Of a stretch of DNA of 7,277 nt, positions 1-6,036 are shown piece after piece. The stretch lies in contig SXWG01000020.1 in assembly GCA_005789925.1 (NCBI GenBank), forward strand, positions 1-7,277, in the 5' to 3' direction. This DNA is from Actinomycetota bacterium (GTDB lineage Bacteria; Actinomycetota; Acidimicrobiia; Acidimicrobiales; Ilumatobacteraceae). The notes beneath the pieces were generated by a model. That model was not told the DNA's origin. It saw only the letters and a list, made by a program, of their open reading frames with translations, and did no database searches. Each line of letters opens with the position of its first letter. Position 1 is the first letter of the stretch. The position numbers and the translations under genes were made by a program.

Positions 1-544
1 CGTCGGCGAGCATTGACAGCGCGAGAGCGTGAGTTTCTCCTTGCGGCCCACCGAGCACGACAGTTCCCTTCGTGCGTCCACGACGGGCACAACGCGCACC
101 GAGTTGTCCGACGAGGCGAGTCGTGATACCGGTCGCACGGTGTTCAATGAAGATATCGATTTCGCCGCGCCTCCATTGCGCACCAATCGACACCAACGCC
201 GGAGCAATGACGTCGAGATACACCTCGTCCACGTCGGTTCCGCTGTCGATTGCCGACTCGATCACAGACCAAGCCCCGGTGCCGTCGCCGGCCAACAAAC
301 GAGACTCAAGACGTTGACTCCACGGTGCGCTCTTGCGACCACTGCCGGGTCCGCTCGCTACCGGTGGTGCCGATTGAACAGCCTTGAGCTGCTCCAAGTC
401 GGCGATGTCGACCTGCCACACTCCGCCGACTTTGGTGGCTTGCAATTGTCCCTGTCGCATGTAGCGATAGGCCGTCATGTAGTGGACGCCCAGCTGGGCA
501 GCGGCCTTTTGCAGGCTGATTCGCGTTATTCCAGTGTCGACCAC
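1..544 (-). CDS. CarH-like cobalamin-binding transcriptional regulator with excisionase-type HTH (partial, C-terminus off the left edge)
   Basis: The minus strand is open from position 544 to the window edge: 181 codons, with the C-terminus missing. Numbering from the GTG at 544, residues about 9-53 form an excisionase/MerR-like winged helix-turn-helix (SLQKAAAQLGVHYMTAYRYM, wing around VGGVWQV). A Ser/Gly/Pro linker (about 58-73) follows, then a helical cobalamin-capping domain with the W-x9-EH signature (W124, E134-H135). The start of a Rossmann-like B12 domain follows, with a GGPQGETHAL segment whose ExH (E170-H172) sits where CarH proteins hold the lower axial histidine. In that family adenosylcobalamin promotes a DNA-binding oligomer and light breaks it up. 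A DNA-binding, light- or B12-responsive role here is inference, and the rest of the B12 domain is unseen. GTG 544 was chosen over GTG 553 because a TACGGT box ends 7 nt before it. Neither start has a Shine-Dalgarno sequence. Confidence 0.82.
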   Translation of the reverse strand, partial: MVDTGITRISLQKAAAQLGVHYMTAYRYMRQGQLQATKVGGVWQVDIADLEQLKAVQSAPPVASGPGSGRKSAPWSQRLESRLLAGDGTGAWSVIESAIDSGTDVDEVYLDVIAPALVSIGAQWRRGEIDIFIEHRATGITTRLVGQLGARCARRGRTKGTVVLGGPQGETHALALSMLAD

Positions 545-551
545 GCCATTC

Positions 552-557
552 ACCGTA
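552..557 (-). promoter_or_regulatory. Probable leaderless -10 box of the CarH-like regulator
   Basis: The minus strand reads TACGGT, then 7 nt, then the GTG at 544. This TANNNT-plus-7 geometry puts the transcription start on the start codon. No convincing -35 is visible about 17 bp upstream. The call rests on the same pattern before four other genes in the window. Confidence 0.5.
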
Positions 558-566
558 CGAATACGT

Positions 567-614
567 CTGAAACCATGCGTGATTGTGCTCTCAACAATCT
601 GAAAAAGGTTTCAG
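567..614. promoter_or_regulatory. Candidate operator: three CTGAAA half-sites upstream of the CarH-like gene
   Basis: CTGAAACC lies at 567-574 and its exact reverse complement GGTTTCAG at 607-614. A further CTGAAA at 599-604 forms a compact inverted repeat with the last site (CTGAAA, 4-nt gap, TTTCAG, 599-614). The two same-strand copies are 32 bp apart, close to three helical turns. Relative to the inferred transcription start at 544, the first site falls between the -10 and -35 positions and the paired sites near -55 to -70. That arrangement suits an autoregulating repressor, but the binding protein is not identified. A weaker TCAGG...CCTGA pair continues at 611-628. Confidence 0.4.
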
Positions 615-666
615 GTGTTTTCCCCTGATTTCATGCCAAAAACAGCCGCGAATTCAGGTCGGGGCG

Positions 667-1125
667 CTAGCCGTTCTGGGCAGCCCACTTCGCACGTGCC
701 AGTCGGCTGCGCTCGAGAAGGTGCGCTGGCACACGGGAGTCGACCACCGCGGCACCGTCCTCGCCTGACGATGTCGCAGCAACCTCAGCCGGCGCCTCCA
801 CCTGCGCCATCAATTCCTCTTCGCTGGGCGGCGTCATTCCGGGCTTCCAGTACTGGTACAGATCCCGGACAATCTCGGACAATCCGGAAGCCGATGCACC
901 AGGGTTGAGGTAGGCGGTGATCACGTTCGAGAAGACATGGACGGCTTGCACCTGCCCCGATTCGAACAGTCGCCGTGCGACCGCTGCGGCGGGGCGCTCC
1001 CCCGTGGCCTGACTCAGCGACGCGAAGCGTTCGTGGCCCTGTCCGGTCAAGGAACGGTTGGTCTCGAAGCGCACCACCTGCGCATCGGTGCCTGGCTTGT
1101 TCTCGACGGCGACCGGCTGACCCAT
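667..1125 (-). CDS. Small conserved protein with NifU/Nfu N-terminal-like core
   Basis: The protein has 152 residues. Residues about 17-95 (FETNRSLTG..., PAAAVARRLFESGQVQAVHVFSNVITAYL) resemble the Nfu/NifU N-terminal domain. The shared features are a short strand with 'vnr.l', a block that places a residue pair before 'RLF..G.V..V...'  and an 'ITV'-like strand. No CxxC iron-sulfur scaffold motif is present, so it would be the N-domain alone. A Glu/Ala/Pro-rich, probably disordered stretch follows (about 98-128), then a basic C-terminal segment, VPAHLLERSRLARAKWAA. The domain match is from memory of the family pattern and is moderate at best; the function is unknown. It starts at ATG 1125, with no Shine-Dalgarno but a TAGCCT box 7 nt upstream. 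It is divergent from the acyl-CoA dehydrogenase and lies 113-122 bp upstream of the CarH-like gene on the same strand, so some read-through into that gene is possible. No terminator is evident after it. Confidence 0.75.
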   Translation of the reverse strand: MGQPVAVENKPGTDAQVVRFETNRSLTGQGHERFASLSQATGERPAAAVARRLFESGQVQAVHVFSNVITAYLNPGASASGLSEIVRDLYQYWKPGMTPPSEEELMAQVEAPAEVAATSSGEDGAAVVDSRVPAHLLERSRLARAKWAAQNG

Positions 1126-1132
1126 GCAGGAA

Positions 1133-1138
1133 AGGCTA
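1133..1138 (-). promoter_or_regulatory. Probable leaderless -10 box for the NifU-N-like gene
   Basis: The minus strand reads TAGCCT, then 7 nt (TTCCTGC), then ATG at 1125. There is no Shine-Dalgarno sequence in between. The identical hexamer stands before gpsA. Confidence 0.5.
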
Positions 1139-1187
1139 GTTGAGCACCCAGTGCCAGCACGGCTTCGCCGATGCGAAAAAGGACAAG

Positions 1188-1193
1188 TACCGT
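1188..1193 (+). promoter_or_regulatory. Probable leaderless -10 box for the acyl-CoA dehydrogenase
   Basis: TACCGT is followed by 7 nt (GATCTCT) and then ATG 1201. A competing reading exists: AAGGA at 1179-1183 is 8 nt before an in-frame GTG at 1192 and could be a ribosome-binding site for a start three codons earlier. The leaderless reading is favoured because four other genes in the window show the same geometry. Confidence 0.42.
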
Positions 1194-1200
1194 GATCTCT

Positions 1201-2460
1201 ATGGCTGACATCACCCTGGAAGTATTCGAAAAGGAAGCGCTCGACTTCCTCGATGCAAACGCAGAGAAGCGTCCACCTGAAAAAGCGTTCGCGTGGGGTG
1301 AAGGATCAGAATCGCCGTTCGGTGGCGAAGAGCGTTCGCGTGACAACGAATTGAAAGGCGTCGAGCTCGCCAAGGCGTGGCGCCAGAAGAAGTTCGATGC
1401 CAGTTTCGGATGGGTGACAGGTCCACGCTCGCTCGGTGGGCGTGAACTTCCCGCTGCGTATGACCGCTTGTACGGCCAACTCGAAGCGCAGTATCGCGTT
1501 CCTGGTCAGAGCTGCTTTGGCATTGGTCTCGGCATGGTCGCTCCGACGATCCTCGCTCATGCGACTGAGTTGGCAAAAGAGTTGTACTTGAAGAAGATGT
1601 GGCGCGGCGACATCATCGGTTGCCAGTTGTTCTCCGAGCCAGGTGCGGGTTCTGACCTCGCATCGCTCACCACGAAAGCCGAGCGTGACGGCGACGAGTG
1701 GATCATCACCGGTCAGAAGGTGTGGACATCTGGTGCGCACTACAGCGACATCGGCGAAGTCATCTGCCGCACCGACCCGTCGTTGCCGAAACACAAGGGT
1801 CTCACCGGATTCATCGTCGACATGCATGACCCGAACATCGAGATTCGTCCGCTCAAGCAGATGAACGGTGGCACCGGTTTCAACGAGGTGTTCTTCAACG
1901 AAGTCCGCATACGCGATGACCATCGACTCGGGGACGTGAACAACGGCTGGAACGTGGCACTCACGACGCTCATGAACGAGCGTGCATCAATTGGCGTGAA
2001 CGGTGGCGGTTCTGGCGGCGGAGACAAAGCGATTTTCGATCGCATCGTCGCGATGTTGCGTCACTACGGGCTCGACAATGACCCGATCGTGCGCAATGAA
2101 CTGGCCGACATTTGGGGCCGCTACAAGGTGGCGTCACTCACCAACACCCGTGCAATGGCGAAGGTGCGAGCCGGACAGACCCCTGGACCCGAGATGTCGA
2201 TCGCGAAGATGGCGCTCACCGCGAATCAGACGCGCCTCGGCGCCTTCGTGTCGAAAGTCCTCGGAGCAAAGATTCAGGCCGACACCGGCGAGTGGGGAAC
2301 GTACGCGTGGAGCGGTCTCGTGCTCGGTACGCCGGGTCTGCGCATCGCCGGCGGGTCAGACAAAGTCATGCGCAACATCGTGGGTGAACGTGTGCTCGGA
2401 TTGCCGAAAGATGCCGGCATCGATTCGAACACGCCGTTCAATCAGATGCGCGTCAACTGA
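1201..2460 (+). CDS. Acyl-CoA dehydrogenase (FadE family flavoprotein)
   Basis: The protein has 419 residues from ATG 1201. It would use FAD to make the alpha,beta double bond in an acyl-CoA thioester in the cytoplasm, passing electrons to electron-transfer flavoprotein. Evidence by position: helical N-domain with FGIGLGMVAPTIL (about 106-118), the family beta-domain segment CQLFSEPGAGSDLASL (141-156), VWTSGAH (174-180), and the C-terminal IAGGSDKVMRNIVGERVLGLP (about 382-402). The MCAD-type catalytic glutamate position (YEGT) reads glycine here. A glutamate at about 260 (LMNERASIG) aligns with the isovaleryl-CoA-dehydrogenase-type base, so activity is likely kept with the base on the other helix. 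A Gly-rich loop (about 266-274) follows that helix. Substrate chain length cannot be told. An in-frame GTG at 1192 with AAGGA 8 nt upstream is the alternative start (422 aa). The end overlaps the convergent rnhB gene by 8 bp. Confidence 0.93.
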   Translation: MADITLEVFEKEALDFLDANAEKRPPEKAFAWGEGSESPFGGEERSRDNELKGVELAKAWRQKKFDASFGWVTGPRSLGGRELPAAYDRLYGQLEAQYRVPGQSCFGIGLGMVAPTILAHATELAKELYLKKMWRGDIIGCQLFSEPGAGSDLASLTTKAERDGDEWIITGQKVWTSGAHYSDIGEVICRTDPSLPKHKGLTGFIVDMHDPNIEIRPLKQMNGGTGFNEVFFNEVRIRDDHRLGDVNNGWNVALTTLMNERASIGVNGGGSGGGDKAIFDRIVAMLRHYGLDNDPIVRNELADIWGRYKVASLTNTRAMAKVRAGQTPGPEMSIAKMALTANQTRLGAFVSKVLGAKIQADTGEWGTYAWSGLVLGTPGLRIAGGSDKVMRNIVGERVLGLPKDAGIDSNTPFNQMRVN

Positions 2461-3121
2461 CGCGTGACAGATTCCAACTGACGCGATGCTGCGTCGTGAC
2501 ACCGTGTGTCGCGATGGCCTGTCGATGGCCTGACGAGCCGTAGCCCTTGGTGCCGTCCCAGCCATACTCTGGGTGGGTCGTCGACAACTCGACCATCAGA
2601 GAGTCGCGTTGCACTTTTGCCAACACACTCGCAGCGCTCACGCTTGCGCAGCGCTGATCGGCTTTCGGGAGAACCAGCACGTCTCCATCGAAAACTCTCA
2701 CCGACTGATCAGGTGTCCGTGCGGCGCGACGTAACCAGTCATGTGATCCGTCCAGCACCACCCCTGTCGGCGCCACGTCGAGCGACATGAGTGCGCGCTC
2801 GGCAGCAAGCCTGAGTGCTGGCACGATGCCGTGGTCGTCGATCTCCGCCGCGCTCGCCCAGCCGAGAGCATGGGCCCGTGCCCACGACGTCACCGGCGCG
2901 CACAACTCACTGCGTCGCTTCGCGGTGAGCAATTTGCTGTCTGTGAGCCCGTCTGGACATTCACCACAATCTGGCGTGATCACGACGACGCCGACGCACA
3001 CTGGCCCGGCGATCGCGCCACGGCCCACCTCATCGATTCCGGCAACGAATTGGTGTCCGTTGGCGAACATCGCACGCTCTATCTCAAGAGTTGGTGCGGC
3101 AACTTTTCGCGATGCTGCCAT
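2453..3121 (-). CDS. rnhB: Ribonuclease HII
   Basis: The protein has 222 residues, normal for the family. It cleaves the RNA strand of RNA-DNA hybrids and nicks at single ribonucleotides left in DNA, starting ribonucleotide excision repair. The first motif GIDEVGRG carries metal-binding D30 and E31. The other two carboxylates are D124 (VLDG) and D155 (KADQR), aligned with E. coli D16, E17, D108 and D126. SAASVLAKVQRD (162-173) and YGWDGTKGYGSSGHR (186-200) are the usual C-terminal signatures; the GYG tyrosine matches the junction-sensing tyrosine of the family. It is the last gene of the gpsA operon: the preceding stop is 6 nt before its ATG, with no strong Shine-Dalgarno, so translational coupling is likely. 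Its TGA and that of the acyl-CoA dehydrogenase interlock in the 8 bases TCAACTGA. Confidence 0.95.
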   Translation of the reverse strand: MAASRKVAAPTLEIERAMFANGHQFVAGIDEVGRGAIAGPVCVGVVVITPDCGECPDGLTDSKLLTAKRRSELCAPVTSWARAHALGWASAAEIDDHGIVPALRLAAERALMSLDVAPTGVVLDGSHDWLRRAARTPDQSVRVFDGDVLVLPKADQRCASVSAASVLAKVQRDSLMVELSTTHPEYGWDGTKGYGSSGHRQAIATHGVTTQHRVSWNLSRVS

Positions 3122-3127
3122 CGTCGA

Positions 3128-4393
3128 TCAGTTGGACACGGCGTCGTCGACGGCGACTGGCTCGAGCAACAGCGTCTCTCCGGAAGGCAACGTCGTGTGC
3201 CATGACGGCTCTGCCGCTGCTGAATCGATCACGAGTCCTGCGGGACCCGATGTCTCCCATAGCAATGCTGGGCGCGCACCGTGCCAGCGGACTGCCGCTG
3301 AAACTGTGCGCGTCGCGTCGGCAGCGATGCGATGCCACTCGAAACTCTGACCCCACCATGTACGCGGGACACCACCAGGAAACAGCGTGCACCTTCCTCC
3401 CGCAAGCGATGGCCGCACGAGAGTCGACTCAGCCCACGCAATCGAGGTCGCGCGGTCAGAGGATGCTTGTGGCACATCTTCGATGTCCCGGTCAGCGAGT
3501 CTCAACATCGCAGCCGCCACATCGTCAGCGAGCATCTCGTCACCGAGACGTCTCGCGACAGCAGCAATGTTGGTGAGCAACCACGGCGTGTCCCACGAGA
3601 CGTGTGAACGGCGGCGCTGCGACGTCACCACATCTTCGGCGACCCGTGATAGGTCCATCTCCCACTCGTTACCTGTCTCACCGAGCCGCATGCGCTCAAC
3701 GACGAGATGTGGCGACAAGTCGATTAAATCTTTCAGTAACTGGTCTTTCAGTAACTGGTCATTCAGCAACAGTTGGGTGCGGGTCTCGACGATGTGCGAC
3801 GAGAGTGCATGGTCAGGCAGCACCAATCGAGAGGGCACCTCGGCAGCGGTCTCCCATCCCCGCACCACTGCTGGAGCGCGGGGCACATCGTCGGGAAGGC
3901 GGCCTGTGTGTGGACGCGAGTGCAACAGTCCGATGCGCGTGATTCCACGGTGACCGAGTGGAACAGCAATCGAGCCAGACGGTAAGTCCGTGCCGATGGG
4001 TGGCGACGACGGAACGGAGGTGAGCACGTCGGAGCGAGAGAAGCCGACCACGACCGGTGATGCGGATTCATTCTCGAACTCCCACAACGTCATTCCACCC
4101 AGGTCAGCGACGCAGAAAATGCGCGCAGCGACGTCACCACCTGGAACGCGCACGCGCGTCTCGACGACGGGTGTTCCTGCATACCACTTCTGGCGCGTGC
4201 TTGGTTCGCGCGCGGGGTCATGCCACTGATCAGCAGCCGCAATCTGCCACGACACTGTCGCCGAGCCATCGGTGGGGCGCACGACTCCGGCCGCGTCGAC
4301 GTGCGCACGCCACATCGCACCGCGCACTCCGATGAGTTTTTTCTCGGTGCTCACGACCTCAGTGGCTTGTGGCCGCTTGAAAGAGAACTTCAC
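3128..4393 (-). CDS. Protein of unknown function in the gpsA-rnhB operon
   Basis: The protein has 421 residues, starting at GTG 4393. I do not recognise the family with certainty. It has no signal peptide or membrane segment, so it is probably cytoplasmic. The N-terminal half (about 20-160) is strand-rich, with many Trp/Val/Gly (VSWQIAAADQWHDP, TPVVETRVRVPGGD, GGMTLWEFENES), suggesting a beta-sandwich. A middle part (about 265-330) looks helical (WDTPWLLTNIAAVARRLGDEM). The end returns to strands with TWWGQSFEWHRI, VRWHGARPALLWE and SGETLLLEP. A beta-sandwich, helical core and trailing strands loosely recall carbohydrate-active enzymes, but I see no convincing catalytic pair and make no such call. 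Residues 212-221 are DQLLK twice, from a DNA tandem repeat. The start lies 4 nt after the gpsA stop and the stop 6 nt before rnhB, so all three are probably co-transcribed and coupled. Confidence 0.85.
   Translation of the reverse strand: MKFSFKRPQATEVVSTEKKLIGVRGAMWRAHVDAAGVVRPTDGSATVSWQIAAADQWHDPAREPSTRQKWYAGTPVVETRVRVPGGDVAARIFCVADLGGMTLWEFENESASPVVVGFSRSDVLTSVPSSPPIGTDLPSGSIAVPLGHRGITRIGLLHSRPHTGRLPDDVPRAPAVVRGWETAAEVPSRLVLPDHALSSHIVETRTQLLLNDQLLKDQLLKDLIDLSPHLVVERMRLGETGNEWEMDLSRVAEDVVTSQRRRSHVSWDTPWLLTNIAAVARRLGDEMLADDVAAAMLRLADRDIEDVPQASSDRATSIAWAESTLVRPSLAGGRCTLFPGGVPRTWWGQSFEWHRIAADATRTVSAAVRWHGARPALLWETSGPAGLVIDSAAAEPSWHTTLPSGETLLLEPVAVDDAVSN
3729..3773. repeat. 15-bp in-frame tandem repeat
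   Basis: The unit TCTTTCAGTAACTGG occurs perfectly at 3729-3743 and 3744-3758, with a third, degenerate copy at 3759-3773. In the minus-strand protein each unit encodes DQLLK, preceded by QLLLN. Because the unit is a multiple of three, gain or loss of copies keeps the frame. The two identical copies suggest a recent slippage duplication. Confidence 0.9.
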
Positions 4394-4397
4394 GTCG

Positions 4398-5417
4398 TCA
4401 CTCGAATTCTGACTTTGAACTGCGCGTCATCAAATTGACGAGCGCATCGGAGGCGGCGAGCCCGTCGCGACACACTGACACCACTTGCTGGGTGATGGGC
4501 ATCGCAACATTGTGACGCGTGGCAAGTTCAAGTACCGACGGACTGCTCTTCACGCCTTCGGCGACCATGCTCATTGACGACGTGACCTGCTCAAGGCTCT
4601 CACCTTTGCCGAGCCTCATGCCGACGGACATGTTGCGACTCTGCGTCGACGAGCATGTCGCGATGAGGTCACCCATTCCGGCGAGGCCGGCAAGCGTCAA
4701 TGGGCGCGCACCCATCGCCATCGCAAGGCGCGAGATCTCCGCGAGCCCTCGAGTGATGAGAGTCGCCAACGTGTTCTCGCCAAAACCCATGCCACGTGCA
4801 ATTCCTGCGGCAATAGCGATGACGTTCTTCACCACTCCAGCTATCTCACAACCGACGACGTCGGGGTTCGTGTACACACGGAACATCGGAGTCGTGAACA
4901 AAGACTGAAGCTCGCTCGCGATCGCTTTGTCTTCGATGGCGATGACGCTGGCCGCTGGCTGACCTGCCGCAATCTCACGAGCAAGATTCGGGCCGGTGAG
5001 CACAGCGACAGGATGTCCGGGAAGCACCGACCGCACCACTTCTGTCATACGCGACAACGTGCCCGCTTCGAGCCCCTTTGACAAACTCACGACCGGCACG
5101 CCAGGTCGCACGAACTGCGCCGCGCCGGTCAACACGTCACGAAAACCGTGCGAGGGTACGGCCATCACGACGACGTCTGCAGACGCGAGACAGCGCTCCA
5201 ATGAGGTCGTGGCCTCGACTGTGTCGTGTACCGGCAAGTCGCCGAGATACTCGGGATTGCGATGGGTCGAATTGAGGGTGTTAGCCGTCGCTGCTCGCCG
5301 CGCCCACAGCATCGTCGGCGCGTTCGTAGCGGCAAGCGACGCGACGGTGGTGCCCCACGAACCTGCACCGACGACTCCGACGCGGAGTGCTCCGGTGGCC
5401 GGACCGGTCGACGACAT
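4398..5417 (-). CDS. gpsA: NAD(P)-dependent glycerol-3-phosphate dehydrogenase
   Basis: The protein has 339 residues, full family length. It reduces dihydroxyacetone phosphate to sn-glycerol-3-phosphate, the backbone for phospholipid synthesis, in the cytoplasm. The N-terminal Rossmann fold shows VGAGSWGTTVA (16-26). SLSKGLE (111-117) and GPNLAREIA (142-150) are family blocks around the active-site cleft. GVVKNVIAIAAG (194-205) holds the catalytic lysine K197. GLAGMGDLIATCSSTQSRN (244-262) includes the substrate-phosphate-binding Arg-Asn (261-262). ATG 5417 has no Shine-Dalgarno but a TAGCCT box 6 nt upstream. It heads the operon gpsA - unknown gene - rnhB and is divergent from cofC with 49 bp between start codons. 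The pairing of gpsA with an F420 guanylyltransferase gene in divergent order matches Rv2982c/Rv2983 of M. tuberculosis. Confidence 0.97.
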   Translation of the reverse strand: MSSTGPATGALRVGVVGAGSWGTTVASLAATNAPTMLWARRAATANTLNSTHRNPEYLGDLPVHDTVEATTSLERCLASADVVVMAVPSHGFRDVLTGAAQFVRPGVPVVSLSKGLEAGTLSRMTEVVRSVLPGHPVAVLTGPNLAREIAAGQPAASVIAIEDKAIASELQSLFTTPMFRVYTNPDVVGCEIAGVVKNVIAIAAGIARGMGFGENTLATLITRGLAEISRLAMAMGARPLTLAGLAGMGDLIATCSSTQSRNMSVGMRLGKGESLEQVTSSMSMVAEGVKSSPSVLELATRHNVAMPITQQVVSVCRDGLAASDALVNLMTRSSKSEFE

Positions 5418-5423
5418 GGAGTC

Positions 5424-5429
5424 AGGCTA
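5424..5429 (-). promoter_or_regulatory. Probable leaderless -10 box of gpsA
   Basis: The minus strand reads TAGCCT, then 6 nt (GACTCC), then ATG 5417. The -35 position, about 17 bp upstream (5447-5452), directly abuts the cofC -10 box on the other strand. Confidence 0.5.
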
Positions 5430-5452
5430 CGCCATCAGTCCGCGGGCATTCG

Positions 5453-5458
5453 TAGGCT
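5453..5458 (+). promoter_or_regulatory. Probable leaderless -10 box of cofC
   Basis: TAGGCT is followed by 8 nt (CAAGATCT) and then GTG 5467. Its -35 position, about 5430-5435, abuts the gpsA -10 box, so the two promoters interlock. Confidence 0.48.
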
Positions 5459-5466
5459 CAAGATCT

Positions 5467-6036
5467 GTGCGAGTCGACCTTGTTGTACCGGTGAAGTCGT
5501 TCTCGTTTGCAAAGGGACGCCTCGCCTCGGTGCTGAATGACGACGAACGACGTGCGCTGGCGCAAGTGTGCGCTGAACGAGTCATTGCTGCTGCCGGCGA
5601 CTGGCGAGTGCACGTCGTGTGCGACGACCCAGATGTGATGGCATGGGCACGTACGCGAGGTTGTGCGGTCGTCGTGCCGTCATCACCTGGCCTGAATGCT
5701 GCCGTCGATGCGGGGCGAGACGCAGCACGCATTGATGGCGCCGAACACATCGTCATCGCCCACAGTGACCTTCCGCTGGCACGAACGTTCAGCCAGCTCG
5801 TCGCAGACGAGACGATCACTCTCGTGCCAGATCGCCATCTCGACGGCACGAATGTGATCACAGTTCCAGCAACATCGACTTTTCGTACCGCATACGGACC
5901 ACGAAGCTTCGACCTGCACCGTCGCAACCTCGATGAGACTGGCCTCTCGTATCGCTACATCCAAGATCCCGAGTTGGCTCTCGATCTTGACACTGCAGAT
6001 GACCTCGCCGAACTGAAGATACGGAGCGCGACATGA
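5467..6036 (+). CDS. cofC: 2-phospho-L-lactate / phosphoenolpyruvate guanylyltransferase (F420 biosynthesis)
   Basis: The protein has 189 residues and is called CofC or, in mycobacteria, FbiD. It transfers GMP from GTP to phosphoenolpyruvate (actinobacteria) or 2-phospho-L-lactate, giving the activated side chain that CofD/FbiA joins to Fo in coenzyme F420 synthesis. Motifs: N-terminal nucleotide-binding PVKSFSFAKGRLA (8-20), GLNAAVDAG (75-83), the metal-binding SDLP (100-103), LVPDRHLDGTNVI (119-131) and YGPRSFDLHRR (143-153), ending in the family's LDLDTADDL (172-180). The reading frame is open much further upstream, but homology begins at VRVDLVVPVKSF and a TAGGCT box lies 8 nt before this GTG, so the upstream part (over gpsA) is not coding. 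It overlaps the next gene by ATGA. The presence of cofC implies F420-dependent redox enzymes elsewhere in the genome. Confidence 0.94.
   Translation: MRVDLVVPVKSFSFAKGRLASVLNDDERRALAQVCAERVIAAAGDWRVHVVCDDPDVMAWARTRGCAVVVPSSPGLNAAVDAGRDAARIDGAEHIVIAHSDLPLARTFSQLVADETITLVPDRHLDGTNVITVPATSTFRTAYGPRSFDLHRRNLDETGLSYRYIQDPELALDLDTADDLAELKIRSAT

Noticed and set aside
545..553. GTG 553 as the start of the CarH-like gene
   Set aside because: It is in frame and adds three residues, but lacks a ribosome-binding site and overlaps the TACGGT box that is 7 nt from GTG 544.
599..614. Inverted repeat as a terminator of the NifU-N-like gene
   Set aside because: The stem is only 6 bp, AT-rich and without a following U-run, so an operator is more likely than a terminator.
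29..628. Plus-strand 199-codon open frame over the left edge
   Set aside because: It runs antisense to the CarH-like gene, whose minus-strand translation has clear HTH and B12-binding motifs; the plus-strand product shows no recognisable domain.
1171..1200. Upstream starts of the acyl-CoA dehydrogenase (ATG 1171, GTG 1192)
   Set aside because: ATG 1171 adds a basic stretch with no ribosome-binding site. GTG 1192 has AAGGA at good spacing and stays a real alternative, but ATG 1201 fits both the family N-terminus and the leaderless pattern.
2512..2533. 11-bp direct repeat CGATGGCCTGT / CGATGGCCTGA in rnhB
   Set aside because: The repeat is not a multiple of three, and the encoded GHRQAIA segment matches the normal RNase HII C-terminus, so it is chance or codon-driven.
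2506..3576. Several long plus-strand frames across rnhB and the unknown gene
   Set aside because: They are Arg/Ser/Ala-rich shadows typical of high-GC antisense frames and overlap well-supported minus-strand genes.
4996..5466. N-terminal extension of the cofC reading frame
   Set aside because: The extra 157 codons lie antisense over gpsA and are low-complexity; CofC homology starts at the GTG at 5467, which also has a promoter box at leaderless spacing.
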